DNA from: an uncultured Prevotellaceae bacterium
Lineage (GTDB): Bacteria; Bacteroidota; Bacteroidia; Bacteroidales; Bacteroidaceae
Assembly: GCA_902789415.1 (NCBI GenBank)
Contig: CADAOD010000004.1
Coordinates: 1 to 64,000, forward strand
DNA: 64,000 nucleotides
Direction: 5' to 3'
Shown here in pieces: positions 1 to 7,048 of this stretch. Below the pieces are notes generated by a model that did no database searches, was not told where the DNA came from, and was given only the letters and a program-made list of their open reading frames with translations. Within the stretch, counting starts at the first letter, position 1. Each line of letters begins with the position of its first letter. Position numbers and translations under genes: made by a program.

Positions 1-1
1 G

Positions 2-118
2 ACAATTCTAATATCCCTACTACCTGAAACCACTGTTAATCCATTTAACATTCTGGACTTTTTCAGTGGGCTCTTCAAAGGGGGATGCAACCGCTCCTAT
101 TCGTCGCTCTTTCATTAA
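2..118 (+). CDS. possible C-terminal end of an upstream gene (partial)
   Basis: One frame is open from base 2 to a TAA at 116-118, and a strong terminator begins a few bases later. This is the arrangement expected for the tail of a gene that starts left of the window. The 38 residues show no recognisable motif, and an open stretch this short is not rare by chance. The terminator is the main support, so the call is weak. Confidence 0.25.
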   Translation, partial: TILISLLPETTVNPFNILDFFSGLFKGGCNRSYSSLFH

Positions 119-122
119 GGTA

Positions 123-155
123 TGCTCGGACCATCAAAGGTCCGGCATTTTTTTT
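123..155 (+). terminator. intrinsic terminator
   Basis: Stem TGC-t-CGGACC (123-132) pairs with GGTCCG-GCA (139-147) around a 6-nt loop and is followed by eight T (148-155). It reads rightward and would end a transcript entering from the left edge. Confidence 0.85.
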
Positions 156-158
156 GTT

Positions 159-186
159 GCGACTACGCGTAGCTGGTCGCTTTTTT
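159..186 (+). terminator. second, tandem terminator-like hairpin
   Basis: GCGAC (159-163) pairs with GTCGC (176-180), with a palindromic CTACGCGTAG in between, followed by six T (181-186). It directly follows the first terminator and gives a double stop for rightward transcription. Confidence 0.6.
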
Positions 187-190
187 GCGC

Positions 191-345
191 GAAGGCGCAA
201 TATCTAATACCTGAAAACACTCGGGGAGCGGCGCGCGCCAAGGGGCAGACAGCCCCGACGAGCGAGGGTGGGCGGAGCGAGCGTCCATGCGAGCGGGGGG
301 GATTATTACTCGAAGTTTCTGCCAGGGACCTGTCCCCTGGCAGGG
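191..345. repeat. composite GC-rich repeat, copy A
   Basis: About 150 bp that recurs in the same orientation at 2164-2308. The first ~30 bases are identical (starting gaaggcgcaatatct), as is a core of about 45 bases containing GGGGC-agaca-GCCCC and gcggagcgagcg. The right end is a 25-bp REP-like palindrome. Copies A and B bracket the toxin-antitoxin pair and the RAYT gene. No open frame in it looks like a gene. Confidence 0.8.
319..343. repeat. REP-like palindrome
   Basis: CTGCCAGGG and CCCTGGCAG flank a 7-nt centre. It lies 14 bp past the stop codon of the leftward PIN gene, so it may also act as its 3' hairpin. It matches the copy at 1187-1211 base for base. Confidence 0.85.
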
Positions 346-357
346 ATAATTTTATCA

Positions 358-810
358 TTAGAGCAATTTCTGTTCAATAAACTGTTGAGGTGTGTAGATT
401 TTCACTTGTCCATCTGCCGACTCCTTATAATCTGAGATATTAAATGAGATCAGAGCCTCACATCCAACCTTCTGCGCCACTTGATATTGACAACTATCCT
501 CGATGTCTTTATACCTTTCATCAGAAACACCTTGTAAAAGGCTATTCTTATCATGCTCTGCAATATCAAATATCTGAAGTATCTTATTCAAGATAATCCG
601 TAGACTCTGCAAACACTCCTCGCCAACGAGCCCCTGTTCTTTATGTAAGTATTTCAGGATAATAAAATGTATGGTATAGAAAGCCCCTACCGACATTAAC
701 ATCTGTGCATCTCTTTTATGAAGTTCTTTCAAAAGTTTCTCTGCCACCTCATACTTCTCACGATGCATGAAGTATTCTAGAACAATATTTGTATCAATAA
801 AGACTTTCAT
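358..810 (-). CDS. PIN-domain toxin (VapC-type ribonuclease)
   Basis: 150 residues, the usual PIN length. The N-terminus MKVFIDTNIVLEYF carries the first metal-binding Asp (D6). Further acidic positions follow in the KDIEDS segment near residues 101-106, and the C-terminus has the ISFNISDYK pattern that matches the usual TRNxxDF strand with Asn instead of Asp. PIN proteins of this kind are Mg-dependent RNases held inactive by a partner antitoxin. The start codon is one base past the stop of the upstream antitoxin-like gene, so the two are probably translationally coupled. Target RNA is unknown. The pair sits between REP palindromes. Confidence 0.8.
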   Translation of the reverse strand: MKVFIDTNIVLEYFMHREKYEVAEKLLKELHKRDAQMLMSVGAFYTIHFIILKYLHKEQGLVGEECLQSLRIILNKILQIFDIAEHDKNSLLQGVSDERYKDIEDSCQYQVAQKVGCEALISFNISDYKESADGQVKIYTPQQFIEQKLL

Positions 811-811
811 A

Positions 812-1102
812 TCAGATTCCGTACTTATCGGTTAGCGCCTCTTCAAGAAGTTCATCTGCACTGCTACTGCTATCTGACATAAAGCCACCCAATTTTAAGA
901 AACCCTCTGAATCATTCTCAAGAGCATTTATCTTCTGAGTAAACTTTTTAGCATCAACAGCTTTTGCTGCTAAGGCTGCCTTTTCCTGTTCTAAAAGTCT
1001 TTTGGTAAGTGCAACTCTTACAGCCTTGGTTTGTCCCTGTATTAACGTCCAAAGCGCATCAACAGGAGACACTTCTACTTGATTATATGTTGTTGTTACC
1101 AT
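812..1102 (-). CDS. antitoxin partner of the PIN toxin
   Basis: 96 residues from the ATG at 1102 (MVTTTYNQVE). A longer in-frame start at 1225 would begin inside a REP palindrome and add an unlikely segment, so it was rejected. The protein is short, rich in Ala, Lys and Glu, and probably helical, with an acidic Ser-rich C-terminus (about residues 75-92) that could wrap the toxin. No DNA-binding fold is obvious. Its role is inferred from its position directly upstream of a PIN gene with one base between them, the usual antitoxin-toxin order. Confidence 0.6.
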   Translation of the reverse strand: MVTTTYNQVEVSPVDALWTLIQGQTKAVRVALTKRLLEQEKAALAAKAVDAKKFTQKINALENDSEGFLKLGGFMSDSSSSADELLEEALTDKYGI

Positions 1103-1186
1103 AATCGTAAATTTTACAAATCCGCTGCAAATATAAAACAAATAGTTGAAACTTGCAAGTATTTCTTTTGAAATCTTCATCTTTAG

Positions 1187-1211
1187 CTGCCAGGGACCTG
1201 TCCCCTGGCAG
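1187..1211. repeat. REP-like palindrome
   Basis: Identical to the palindrome at 319-343. It lies between the divergent antitoxin and RAYT genes and overlaps the over-extended antitoxin frame. Confidence 0.85.
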
Positions 1212-1284
1212 TGGCGAAATGGCACAAAATGAAGAAAATGTGCATTTTTTCTGGAATAATGATGGGATTGTTTGGGATTTTTAT

Positions 1285-1292
1285 TATTTTTG
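1285..1292 (+). promoter_or_regulatory. candidate -7 element for the RAYT gene
   Basis: TATTTTTG matches TAnnTTTG and lies 47 nt upstream of the RAYT start. No good TTTG element lies 19-21 nt further upstream, so support is partial. Confidence 0.45.
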
Positions 1293-1339
1293 CAGCGAAA
1301 ATAAGACTAAGTTAAATCATTAAACAGAAAAAAGATAAA

Positions 1340-2131
1340 ATGCCTAGACAATCACGAAAGGAGTCAGGAACAGGAATTTACCATGTGATGATACGTGGTA
1401 TAAACCACCAGAGTATATTTAATGATGAGGAGGACTACTACCAATTCATCGCAACGCTCGACAAAATGCGTTTTCGTTATGACGACGAAGGTGCGCCTTG
1501 TGGCTGCAATTGTACTTATTATGCCTATTGTTTGATGTCAAACCATCTGCATCTGCTGATACGTGAGCGTGAAGAAACCGTGGGCGAAACTATCAAGCGC
1601 ATTGCTGGTAGCTATGTCTTCTATTATAATCGAAAATACGGTCGAGACGGTCATCTTTTCAAGGATCGATTCAAGTCAGAGCCGGTCAACGATATGGGAT
1701 ACTTTACCACTTTGCTCCGTTACATCCACCAAAATCCAGTAAAAGCTAAGCTTGTTGAGCGGGTTAGCGACTACACATACAGTAGTTGGGGCGAGTTTGA
1801 CGGAACAGTAGAACCCGTGTTCCAAATCTGCGATACGGCGACAGTATTGAAAAGAATTCCATTTGACGAACTGAAGGAATGGATTGACGAGCCGCTGGAG
1901 GATGATGTACCTTGCCTGGAAATGGAAGACACGCCGAGGGAGAGGCCCTCGGACGATCAGATTATGCTATTGATTAAGGAGCATACTGGTGCTTCGAACA
2001 GCACAGCATTCCAGCAATTGGAAGATGGCATCAAACGCGATGTGTTGAAGCTCTTGAAATCAAAAGGAGCCTCTTACCGTCAGTTAGAGCGATTAACAGG
2101 CGTAGGCCGCGGTCTTATCCAAGGTCTGTAA
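1340..2131 (+). CDS. RAYT: REP-associated tyrosine transposase (Y1/IS200-like)
   Basis: 263 residues. The N-terminal Y1-transposase domain shows the HUH pair in SNHLHLL (H69, H71) and a candidate catalytic tyrosine at Y95/Y96 in FYYNRKYG, followed by the family pattern GHLFKDRFKS. The C-terminal ~45 residues (ASYRQLERLTGVGRG) look like a helix-turn-helix or DnaA-type DNA-binding segment, common in this family. RAYTs are single-copy, IS200-derived enzymes that nick and join at REP palindromes and are thought to spread them. REP-like palindromes flank this gene at 1187-1211, 2137-2160 and 2281-2305, which supports the assignment. The frame looks intact, so it may be active. Confidence 0.88.
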   Translation: MPRQSRKESGTGIYHVMIRGINHQSIFNDEEDYYQFIATLDKMRFRYDDEGAPCGCNCTYYAYCLMSNHLHLLIREREETVGETIKRIAGSYVFYYNRKYGRDGHLFKDRFKSEPVNDMGYFTTLLRYIHQNPVKAKLVERVSDYTYSSWGEFDGTVEPVFQICDTATVLKRIPFDELKEWIDEPLEDDVPCLEMEDTPRERPSDDQIMLLIKEHTGASNSTAFQQLEDGIKRDVLKLLKSKGASYRQLERLTGVGRGLIQGL

Positions 2132-2136
2132 GCCCA

Positions 2137-2160
2137 TGACAGGGGACAGGTCCCTGACAG
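2137..2160. repeat. REP-like palindrome, degenerate
   Basis: Reads tgacagggGACAGGTccctgacag, the reverse orientation of the consensus with mismatches in both arms. It starts 5 bp after the RAYT stop codon and is followed at once by copy B of the composite repeat. Confidence 0.75.
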
Positions 2161-2163
2161 CCC

Positions 2164-2308
2164 GAAGGCGCAATATCTAATACCTGAAAACACCGAAGGG
2201 GATGCCGCGCGCCAAGGGGCAGACAGCCCCGACGAGCGAGGGTGGGCGGAGCGAGCGATTTAGCGAACGGGGGGAATCGGATGACAGGGGCCTGTCCCCT
2301 GGCAGGGG
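2164..2308. repeat. composite GC-rich repeat, copy B
   Basis: Direct repeat of 191-345, differing mainly in two short stretches (around 2195-2205 and 2259-2285). It ends in the REP-like palindrome at 2281-2305. The A-to-B distance is just under 2 kb and encloses the toxin-antitoxin pair and the RAYT. Confidence 0.8.
2281..2305. repeat. REP-like palindrome in copy B
   Basis: atgaCAGGGGcctgtCCCCTGGCAG is a near-consensus palindrome with a slightly altered left arm. It is 35 bp past the stop of the leftward DUF4230 gene and could serve as its 3' hairpin. Confidence 0.75.
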
Positions 2309-2340
2309 CACTCACCTCCCCACAGGGCGCAAGCCCTGAA

Positions 2341-2919
2341 TTACTCAAAGCTAAGAATTACATTCTTATAACCCAAACTTTTGAAGAGGTTTGAAAGCTG
2401 GGGTTCGGCGTTGGCTTGGGCGGCAGAAACGTTTTCATCGGTGAGGCAGTGCTGGAGCATTTGGCGGTGGGCTTTTTGGTAGAGGGCCTGGTGGGCCTGA
2501 GGGGTCCATTTGCCACTCTCGTAGAAGGATTTTGTTTTGGCTTCATCGATGAAATCTTTGTCCAAGAGACTCACCTTCGGTAACGTCACTTGGAGGGTGT
2601 CACCTTGGAGAGTGATGGCATCGTCGCGCAGGTTTTGCATGTTGATGCCCAGGCGGAGGGTGCCGTAGTAGATGCGGACTAACTCATCATCCGAGAAGAA
2701 ACCCTTACGGACGGTATCAACCATCTCCTCGGCAGAGATAGAGAGGAACTCCCATTCGCCGATATCCCTAATAGACTGTATCTGCGTGGGGGTGGGATCG
2801 ATTTTATCGTTTGAGCCCAACTCGATATAGTTGCTCTTCAGGACACTCCGTACCCAGAAGAAAACCGCGATAACAGCGATGACTATAACTGCACCTATGA
2901 TGATATTAACCTTCTTCAT
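2341..2919 (-). CDS. DUF4230-family membrane-anchored protein
   Basis: 192 residues from the ATG at 2919 (MKKVNIII). An ATG five codons earlier would overlap the upstream gene. One N-terminal transmembrane helix (about residues 4-23) is followed by a soluble domain, probably periplasmic. The Glu/Asp-rich centre (EWEFLSISAEEM) and the C-terminal LFKSLGYKNVILSF are shared in pattern with the adjacent upstream gene (LTQLGYEEQNITIAF), so the two are tandem paralogues. Both look like DUF4230, which has no established function. The gene lies 4 nt after its paralogue and is the last gene of the operon. Confidence 0.75.
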   Translation of the reverse strand: MKKVNIIIGAVIVIAVIAVFFWVRSVLKSNYIELGSNDKIDPTPTQIQSIRDIGEWEFLSISAEEMVDTVRKGFFSDDELVRIYYGTLRLGINMQNLRDDAITLQGDTLQVTLPKVSLLDKDFIDEAKTKSFYESGKWTPQAHQALYQKAHRQMLQHCLTDENVSAAQANAEPQLSNLFKSLGYKNVILSFE

Positions 2920-2923
2920 AACT

Positions 2924-3637
2924 CTAATCTTCAAAGCGAATCAGACCCTGATATTTGTGCTTAAAGTCCAAATCCTTGCGGAAAGCAATGGTAATATTCT
3001 GTTCTTCGTACCCCAACTGGGTGAGCATAGGAACGAGGACCTTAGCGGCGTTGGCACGGGCGGTTTCTTCGATACCCATGTCGGGGATGCTCTGCAGGAT
3101 GGCCTCCCTACCCTGCTGCTGATAGTTGGCCAACTCGGCGTCGCTGAAGTGAGCTCGTGTAAGGCCTACGTACTGTTTGACGTTGTTCTGATCGATCTTA
3201 GAACTGGTCATCACCACCTGTGGGTCGGGCAGAATGATGGTAATCTTGTCGCCATTGCGCTCGACATTCTGCTCGGAGAAGTCCGAGAAATCGATATATG
3301 CCTTGATTTTGGCATCCATGGGGATGGCAATTTTTCTGTCGGCTAGGGGGACCTTGAGATTGAAGGATTTGCTCATCAACTGGCCTTTTAGGCGTAAGGC
3401 GTCATCGTGGGTGATGATTTTGTGAACGCGATACTCGGCGGTGTAAAGTTTTGAGCATTGCTGGACTTGAACAACAACGTTGGTTTCCCTGCCAGGGGAC
3501 AGGTTCCTGGCATCTGTTTCAGCTGCCAGGAACCTGTCCCCTGGCAGGGAGGTCCGCTGGCAGGTTAGCAACAATAACGCTGCCACTACTGCCAATACGA
3601 CGGCGATAACAATCAGAATGACTTTACGGTGGTTCAT
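2924..3637 (-). CDS. DUF4230-family protein with an in-frame REP-pair insertion
   Basis: 237 residues: a transmembrane helix at 6-25, a spacer, then a DUF4230-like domain from about residue 53 to the C-terminus. Residues 31-50 (from LPGDRFLA to NLSPGR) are encoded exactly by two inverted REP palindromes at 3489-3547. The frame is kept through them, and the domain downstream still resembles its paralogue. The insertion falls in the linker just outside the membrane, where extra residues may be tolerated. The gene follows the lipoprotein gene by 5 nt, so it lies in the same operon. Function is unknown. Confidence 0.75.
   Translation of the reverse strand: MNHRKVILIVIAVVLAVVAALLLLTCQRTSLPGDRFLAAETDARNLSPGRETNVVVQVQQCSKLYTAEYRVHKIITHDDALRLKGQLMSKSFNLKVPLADRKIAIPMDAKIKAYIDFSDFSEQNVERNGDKITIILPDPQVVMTSSKIDQNNVKQYVGLTRAHFSDAELANYQQQGREAILQSIPDMGIEETARANAAKVLVPMLTQLGYEEQNITIAFRKDLDFKHKYQGLIRFED
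3489..3547. repeat. inverted pair of REP palindromes inside a coding sequence
   Basis: 3489-3512 and 3523-3547 are each ~25-bp palindromes of the same family as those around the RAYT, each with one changed base (GGTTCC/GGAACC), separated by a 10-nt spacer. This is a BIME-like pair. It is read through by the DUF4230 gene on the minus strand. Confidence 0.88.
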
Positions 3638-3642
3638 ATCGA

Positions 3643-4164
3643 TTACTCCATTTGTTGGTCTTTGGAGATGCCGACCTCGCCGAAGTTGCTGATGGTTACT
3701 ACCATGGGGATGTACTCATCGGTTTGGGGATGGCAGACGCTGGCGGCAAAGAACAGCTGGTTGCCCTCGGCCTTGTCGAACACAAAGCCTTCGAGGATGC
3801 CGGTCATGCGATAATCATCGTCCAAGCAAGCATCGAAAGCAGCCTTGGTAAAGGTCTTGCTACAGAACACACTACCATCGGTGCGGATGACACGCAAGGT
3901 AATGCGGTTATCCACAAACTTCTGACCGGTCTCGTCCTTCACCATTTTCAATGAATCGTCGGCCGTGCGCGACACCTCAATCTGGTACTGCTTGCCCAAC
4001 CACTGCACATCTTTTACATCTTTGTAATCCTGCATACGGATGGGGGCCTGAGGCTTAGGCGTCTCGGTTTGTTGAACAATAATATCGTCGTGCTGCTTTT
4101 TCTGACCGCAACTGGCCAGCAAGCAGGGCACTGCTATCAGGGCTAAAATCACATTTTTCTTCAT
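3643..4164 (-). CDS. small lipoprotein, DUF4738-like
   Basis: 173 residues from ATG 4164 (MKKNVILALI). Longer starts would run into the promoter at 4186-4193. The signal peptide ends in a lipobox (CLLASC), so the protein is probably outer-membrane anchored. The mature part is a single ~140-residue domain with alternating short strands (VQWLGKQYQIEVSR, FVDNRITLRVIR) and resembles DUF4738 of Bacteroidota; that name is from recollection. It is the first gene of an operon with the two DUF4230 genes. No enzymatic motif is visible. Confidence 0.65.
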   Translation of the reverse strand: MKKNVILALIAVPCLLASCGQKKQHDDIIVQQTETPKPQAPIRMQDYKDVKDVQWLGKQYQIEVSRTADDSLKMVKDETGQKFVDNRITLRVIRTDGSVFCSKTFTKAAFDACLDDDYRMTGILEGFVFDKAEGNQLFFAASVCHPQTDEYIPMVVTISNFGEVGISKDQQME

Positions 4165-4185
4165 CATACTACAATTTTTACGCTG

Positions 4186-4193
4186 CAAAGGTA
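4186..4193 (-). promoter_or_regulatory. -7 element for the lipoprotein/DUF4230 operon
   Basis: On the minus strand TACCTTTG fits TAnnTTTG, 21 nt before the chosen start at 4164. The -33 element is not clear. Confidence 0.6.
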
Positions 4194-4205
4194 AGAAATT
4201 TTAGG

Positions 4206-4232
4206 CACGGATTACACGGATTACACAGATTT
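4206..4232. repeat. three 9-bp tandem units
   Basis: CACGGATTA, CACGGATTA and CACAGATTT lie in the short gap between two divergent genes. Similar strings are scattered in many bacterial genomes; no function can be inferred. Confidence 0.6.
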
Positions 4233-4264
4233 TTTTGTTTTAATGATAAAAAATGGCAAATTAA

Positions 4265-4295
4265 TTTGGTAATTGTAGAAAAGTTTGTATTTTTG
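4265..4295 (+). promoter_or_regulatory. promoter of the TPR histidine kinase
   Basis: TTTG (4265-4268), a 19-nt spacer, then TATTTTTG (4288-4295): a full match to the Bacteroidota promoter. The -7 box ends only 4 nt before the ATG, which implies a leaderless or nearly leaderless mRNA. Confidence 0.7.
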
Positions 4296-4299
4296 TGGC

Positions 4300-6051
4300 A
4301 TGAAAATAACTAAAACCCTTATAGCTATAGCACTACTATTAGGAACCAATGACATCCACGCCCAAGTAGACTATACGCACGACGCGAAATACAAGGTGCT
4401 TCGCGACTCGATGAGTCATGCGTTTAACGATGGCGACAGTGCCCGATTCTATACGCATCTGACGAACCTGCAGAACTATCTGCTGGAGCATAACGACCTG
4501 CACGGCTACTACACGCAGCGGTGCAACGACATCATATTCGAGATGAACCGCCAGAATATTTTTGAGGCCTACACCAAGGCTCAGGAACTGTCGAAGGAGT
4601 TGCGCGAAAAGAAGTTGACCAAGGAGATGTATATGGCCGTGAACATGATGGGCCATATCAACAAGTACTGTGGTAACAAGGAGGCTGCCAAGAAATGTTG
4701 GTACGAGGTGGTAGAGATGATGGAGAAGAACGGCTACTACGAGAGTATCCCGCCCATCTACATGAATATCATCAATGTGGCCTTGGATGATGACGCTCAG
4801 GAGGCCTTAGACCTGATGGACAAAGCCAAGGAGATAGCCAAGAAATACTCGCCCGACCGCGTGTTTGATATCGAAACCCGCAAAACGCTTACCTATTATA
4901 ACAGTGGCGACATCGAGAAATTCCTGGAGGGCTACAAGGTGTATAAGGAGGGCGAAAAGAAAGGACTGTCGTCGGTTCACGGGCGCAGCATGGAGGCCTA
5001 CTACTTAGCCGCCACAGGAAAGGTAGATGAAGCTATCGAATATGCCAAGCGCGAACTGGGCGATGAGGGTGCCGATGCCATCCCACTCATCTACGAGCGT
5101 GCCGGTAGATGGGAAGAGGCCTACAAATCGTTTAAGAAAGAATCGTTGATCGGCGACTCGATAGATAATGTGGTGCTAACCAACAGTATGCAGGGCATCC
5201 AGGAACAGGTAGAGTTGTACGAAGCTGAGAAAAAGGCGGCTACTTTGCGCACCACCGCCCTGTTGGGTGCTGTGTTTATGCTGACACTGCTAATCATCGC
5301 CCTGGTATATATTGTGCAATCCCGCAAAAAGCACCTGGAGGAATTGCGCAAAGCCTACAACAAGGCCATGGAATCGGAGAAGATGAAGACGGCGTTTATC
5401 CATAACGTGAGTCATGAGGTGCGCACCCCGCTGAACATCATCACGGGTTTTGCCCAGGTGATAGCCGATCCCGATCTGGCGGGCAATCCCGAGGAGCGCA
5501 AACGCATATCGACCATGATGCAGAAGAGCACCCGACAGGTAACCGTGCTGATAGATGAGATTATCGGCTTATCGCTGATTGAGAGCACCGAAAAGATGCC
5601 CAAGGAAGATAACGCCAACATCAATAAGATGCTGCGCGGGTTGCAAATAGAGTATCAAGACTACGCGAACGCTGGCACCACCCTAAACGTAGAAACGGAA
5701 CTGCCCGACGACTTTACGCTGACCACCAACGAGAATATGCTGCGCCGCATACTGGCCTGCCTGATGGATAATGCGGTGAAATATACCGAAAAGGGCAAGA
5801 TTACCTTGAAAGCCAAGCAGGAAAACGACCAGTTGAAGTTGACTGTAACAGATACAGGAAGCGGTATTCCAACCGAAGAGGCAGAGCATATTTTTGACCG
5901 CTTTGTAAAGTTGGATAATTTTAAGGAGGGTATCGGTTTAGGATTGCCACTGAGTCGCAGACTGGCCGAACAGTTGGGTGGAAAAGTAGAACTGGACACC
6001 ACCTATACAGATGGCGCCCAGTTTATCGTTACTTTACCAATAAGTAATTAG
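4300..6051 (+). CDS. TPR-containing sensor histidine kinase
   Basis: 583 residues from the ATG at 4300, which gives a clean signal peptide (MKITKTLIAIALLLG...HAQ). Residues ~25-315 form a periplasmic TPR-like helical region. One transmembrane helix lies near 320-345, followed by a coiled linker. The HisKA H-box is SHEVRTPLN (H372). The HATPase shows the N-box (LMDNAVKYTEKG), G1 (DTGSGIP) and G2 (GIGLGLPLSRR). No receiver or DNA-binding domain is attached and no response regulator is adjacent, so the partner lies elsewhere. It ends 4 bp from the end of the convergent rpoD gene, with no terminator between them. Confidence 0.88.
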   Translation: MKITKTLIAIALLLGTNDIHAQVDYTHDAKYKVLRDSMSHAFNDGDSARFYTHLTNLQNYLLEHNDLHGYYTQRCNDIIFEMNRQNIFEAYTKAQELSKELREKKLTKEMYMAVNMMGHINKYCGNKEAAKKCWYEVVEMMEKNGYYESIPPIYMNIINVALDDDAQEALDLMDKAKEIAKKYSPDRVFDIETRKTLTYYNSGDIEKFLEGYKVYKEGEKKGLSSVHGRSMEAYYLAATGKVDEAIEYAKRELGDEGADAIPLIYERAGRWEEAYKSFKKESLIGDSIDNVVLTNSMQGIQEQVELYEAEKKAATLRTTALLGAVFMLTLLIIALVYIVQSRKKHLEELRKAYNKAMESEKMKTAFIHNVSHEVRTPLNIITGFAQVIADPDLAGNPEERKRISTMMQKSTRQVTVLIDEIIGLSLIESTEKMPKEDNANINKMLRGLQIEYQDYANAGTTLNVETELPDDFTLTTNENMLRRILACLMDNAVKYTEKGKITLKAKQENDQLKLTVTDTGSGIPTEEAEHIFDRFVKLDNFKEGIGLGLPLSRRLAEQLGGKVELDTTYTDGAQFIVTLPISN

Positions 6052-6055
6052 CTTA

Positions 6056-6928
6056 TTAGCCCAGGTATTTCATCAAAATGCGGGCATAACCACTGTCGTG
6101 CAGTTTGGTGATGCTCTTCTCGCGAATCTGACGTACACGCTCGCGGGTAAGGCCCATCTCGGCACCAATCTCCTCGAGACCACGCTCCTGACAGCCAATA
6201 CCGAAGCACTCCTTCACGATCTTGAGTTCGCGATCCTTCAGTACGTTGCGCAGTACATTATCCAAATCGGATGTGAGCGACTCGTAATCCACCAGCTTAT
6301 CGGTACGGGTATCCTCGCCACTGCTCAGCATGTCGGCCATTGAGTTATCATCGTCCTCGCCAAAAGGTGCGTCGATACTCATGTGGTGACTATCGGCCTT
6401 GGCAGTCTGCTCAATCTTCGACTCCTCAATCTGTGTGAGCTCAGCCAGCTCGGTAACCGATGGACGGCGCTGGTGCTGCTGCTCGAACTTGTTAATTTCC
6501 TGATTAATCTTGCTCAGAGCGCCACTCTGATTCAGGGGCAAGCGCACAATACGACTCTGCTCGGCAATAGCCTGCAGAATGCTCTGACGAATCCACCATA
6601 CGGCATAAGAGATAAACTTAAATCCGCGTGTTTCATCAAACTTCTCTGCTGCCTTCACTAGTCCAATATTACCTTCGTCGATCAGGTCGGTGAGTGTCAA
6701 ACCCTGATGCTGGTACTGTTTTGCTACAGACACCACGAAGCGCAGATTGGCTGTAACCAGGCGTTCCTTAGCCTTCTCGCCCTCAGGACCGCCACGACGG
6801 ATGGCCTGAGCCAGCTCAATCTCTTCATCAATAGTGACAAGGGGTTGACGACCGATTTCTACAAGATACTTGTCGAGTGCCTCACTTGATCGGTTGGTAA
6901 TGCTTTTTTGAATCTTTAATTGCCTCAT
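6056..6928 (-). CDS. rpoD: primary sigma factor RpoD (sigma-70)
   Basis: 290 residues, the short form usual in Bacteroidota, lacking the large non-conserved region of enterobacterial sigma-70. Region 1.2 (YLVEIGRQPLVT), region 2 with the core-binding and -10 recognition helix (DLIDEGNIGLVKAAEKFD, FKFISYAVWWIRQ), region 3 and region 4 (LTRERVRQIREKS) are all present and in order. It directs housekeeping transcription from TTTG/TAnnTTTG promoters such as those seen throughout this window. It has its own promoter and is apparently monocistronic. Confidence 0.96.
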   Translation of the reverse strand: MRQLKIQKSITNRSSEALDKYLVEIGRQPLVTIDEEIELAQAIRRGGPEGEKAKERLVTANLRFVVSVAKQYQHQGLTLTDLIDEGNIGLVKAAEKFDETRGFKFISYAVWWIRQSILQAIAEQSRIVRLPLNQSGALSKINQEINKFEQQHQRRPSVTELAELTQIEESKIEQTAKADSHHMSIDAPFGEDDDNSMADMLSSGEDTRTDKLVDYESLTSDLDNVLRNVLKDRELKIVKECFGIGCQERGLEEIGAEMGLTRERVRQIREKSITKLHDSGYARILMKYLG

Positions 6929-6956
6929 ATTTATATCGTTACTCTGAAAAAGTCTG

Positions 6957-6987
6957 CAAAGGTACTAAAAAAAGCGATACGTTGCAA
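6957..6987 (-). promoter_or_regulatory. promoter of rpoD
   Basis: Minus-strand TACCTTTG at 6964-6957, with a TTG 20 nt upstream (6987-6985), giving a leader of about 22 nt. The promoter overlaps the terminator hairpin of the preceding GH31 gene. Confidence 0.7.
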
Positions 6988-7005
6988 CCAACATATCGCT
7001 TTTTT
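6967..7005 (-). terminator. terminator of the GH31 operon
   Basis: AGCGATA (6973-6979) pairs with TATCGCT (6994-7000), extended by A/T runs on both sides, and ends in T7 on the minus strand. It could work in both directions. It overlaps the rpoD -33 region. Confidence 0.8.
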
Positions 7006-7048
7006 AAACTATTTTAACCGGTTTTCAACCAATCACTTGACTTATATC

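Noticed and set aside
66-380. 104-codon rightward frame at the left edge
   Set aside because: It runs through two terminators and a REP palindrome, with no protein-like pattern.
1103-1225. Longer start for the antitoxin gene
   Set aside because: The extension begins within a REP palindrome and adds unlikely residues; the ATG at 1102 gives a normal small antitoxin.
2924-3637. Frameshift or pseudogene in the DUF4230 gene caused by the REP pair
   Set aside because: The frame is continuous through the insertion and the domain downstream matches its paralogue.
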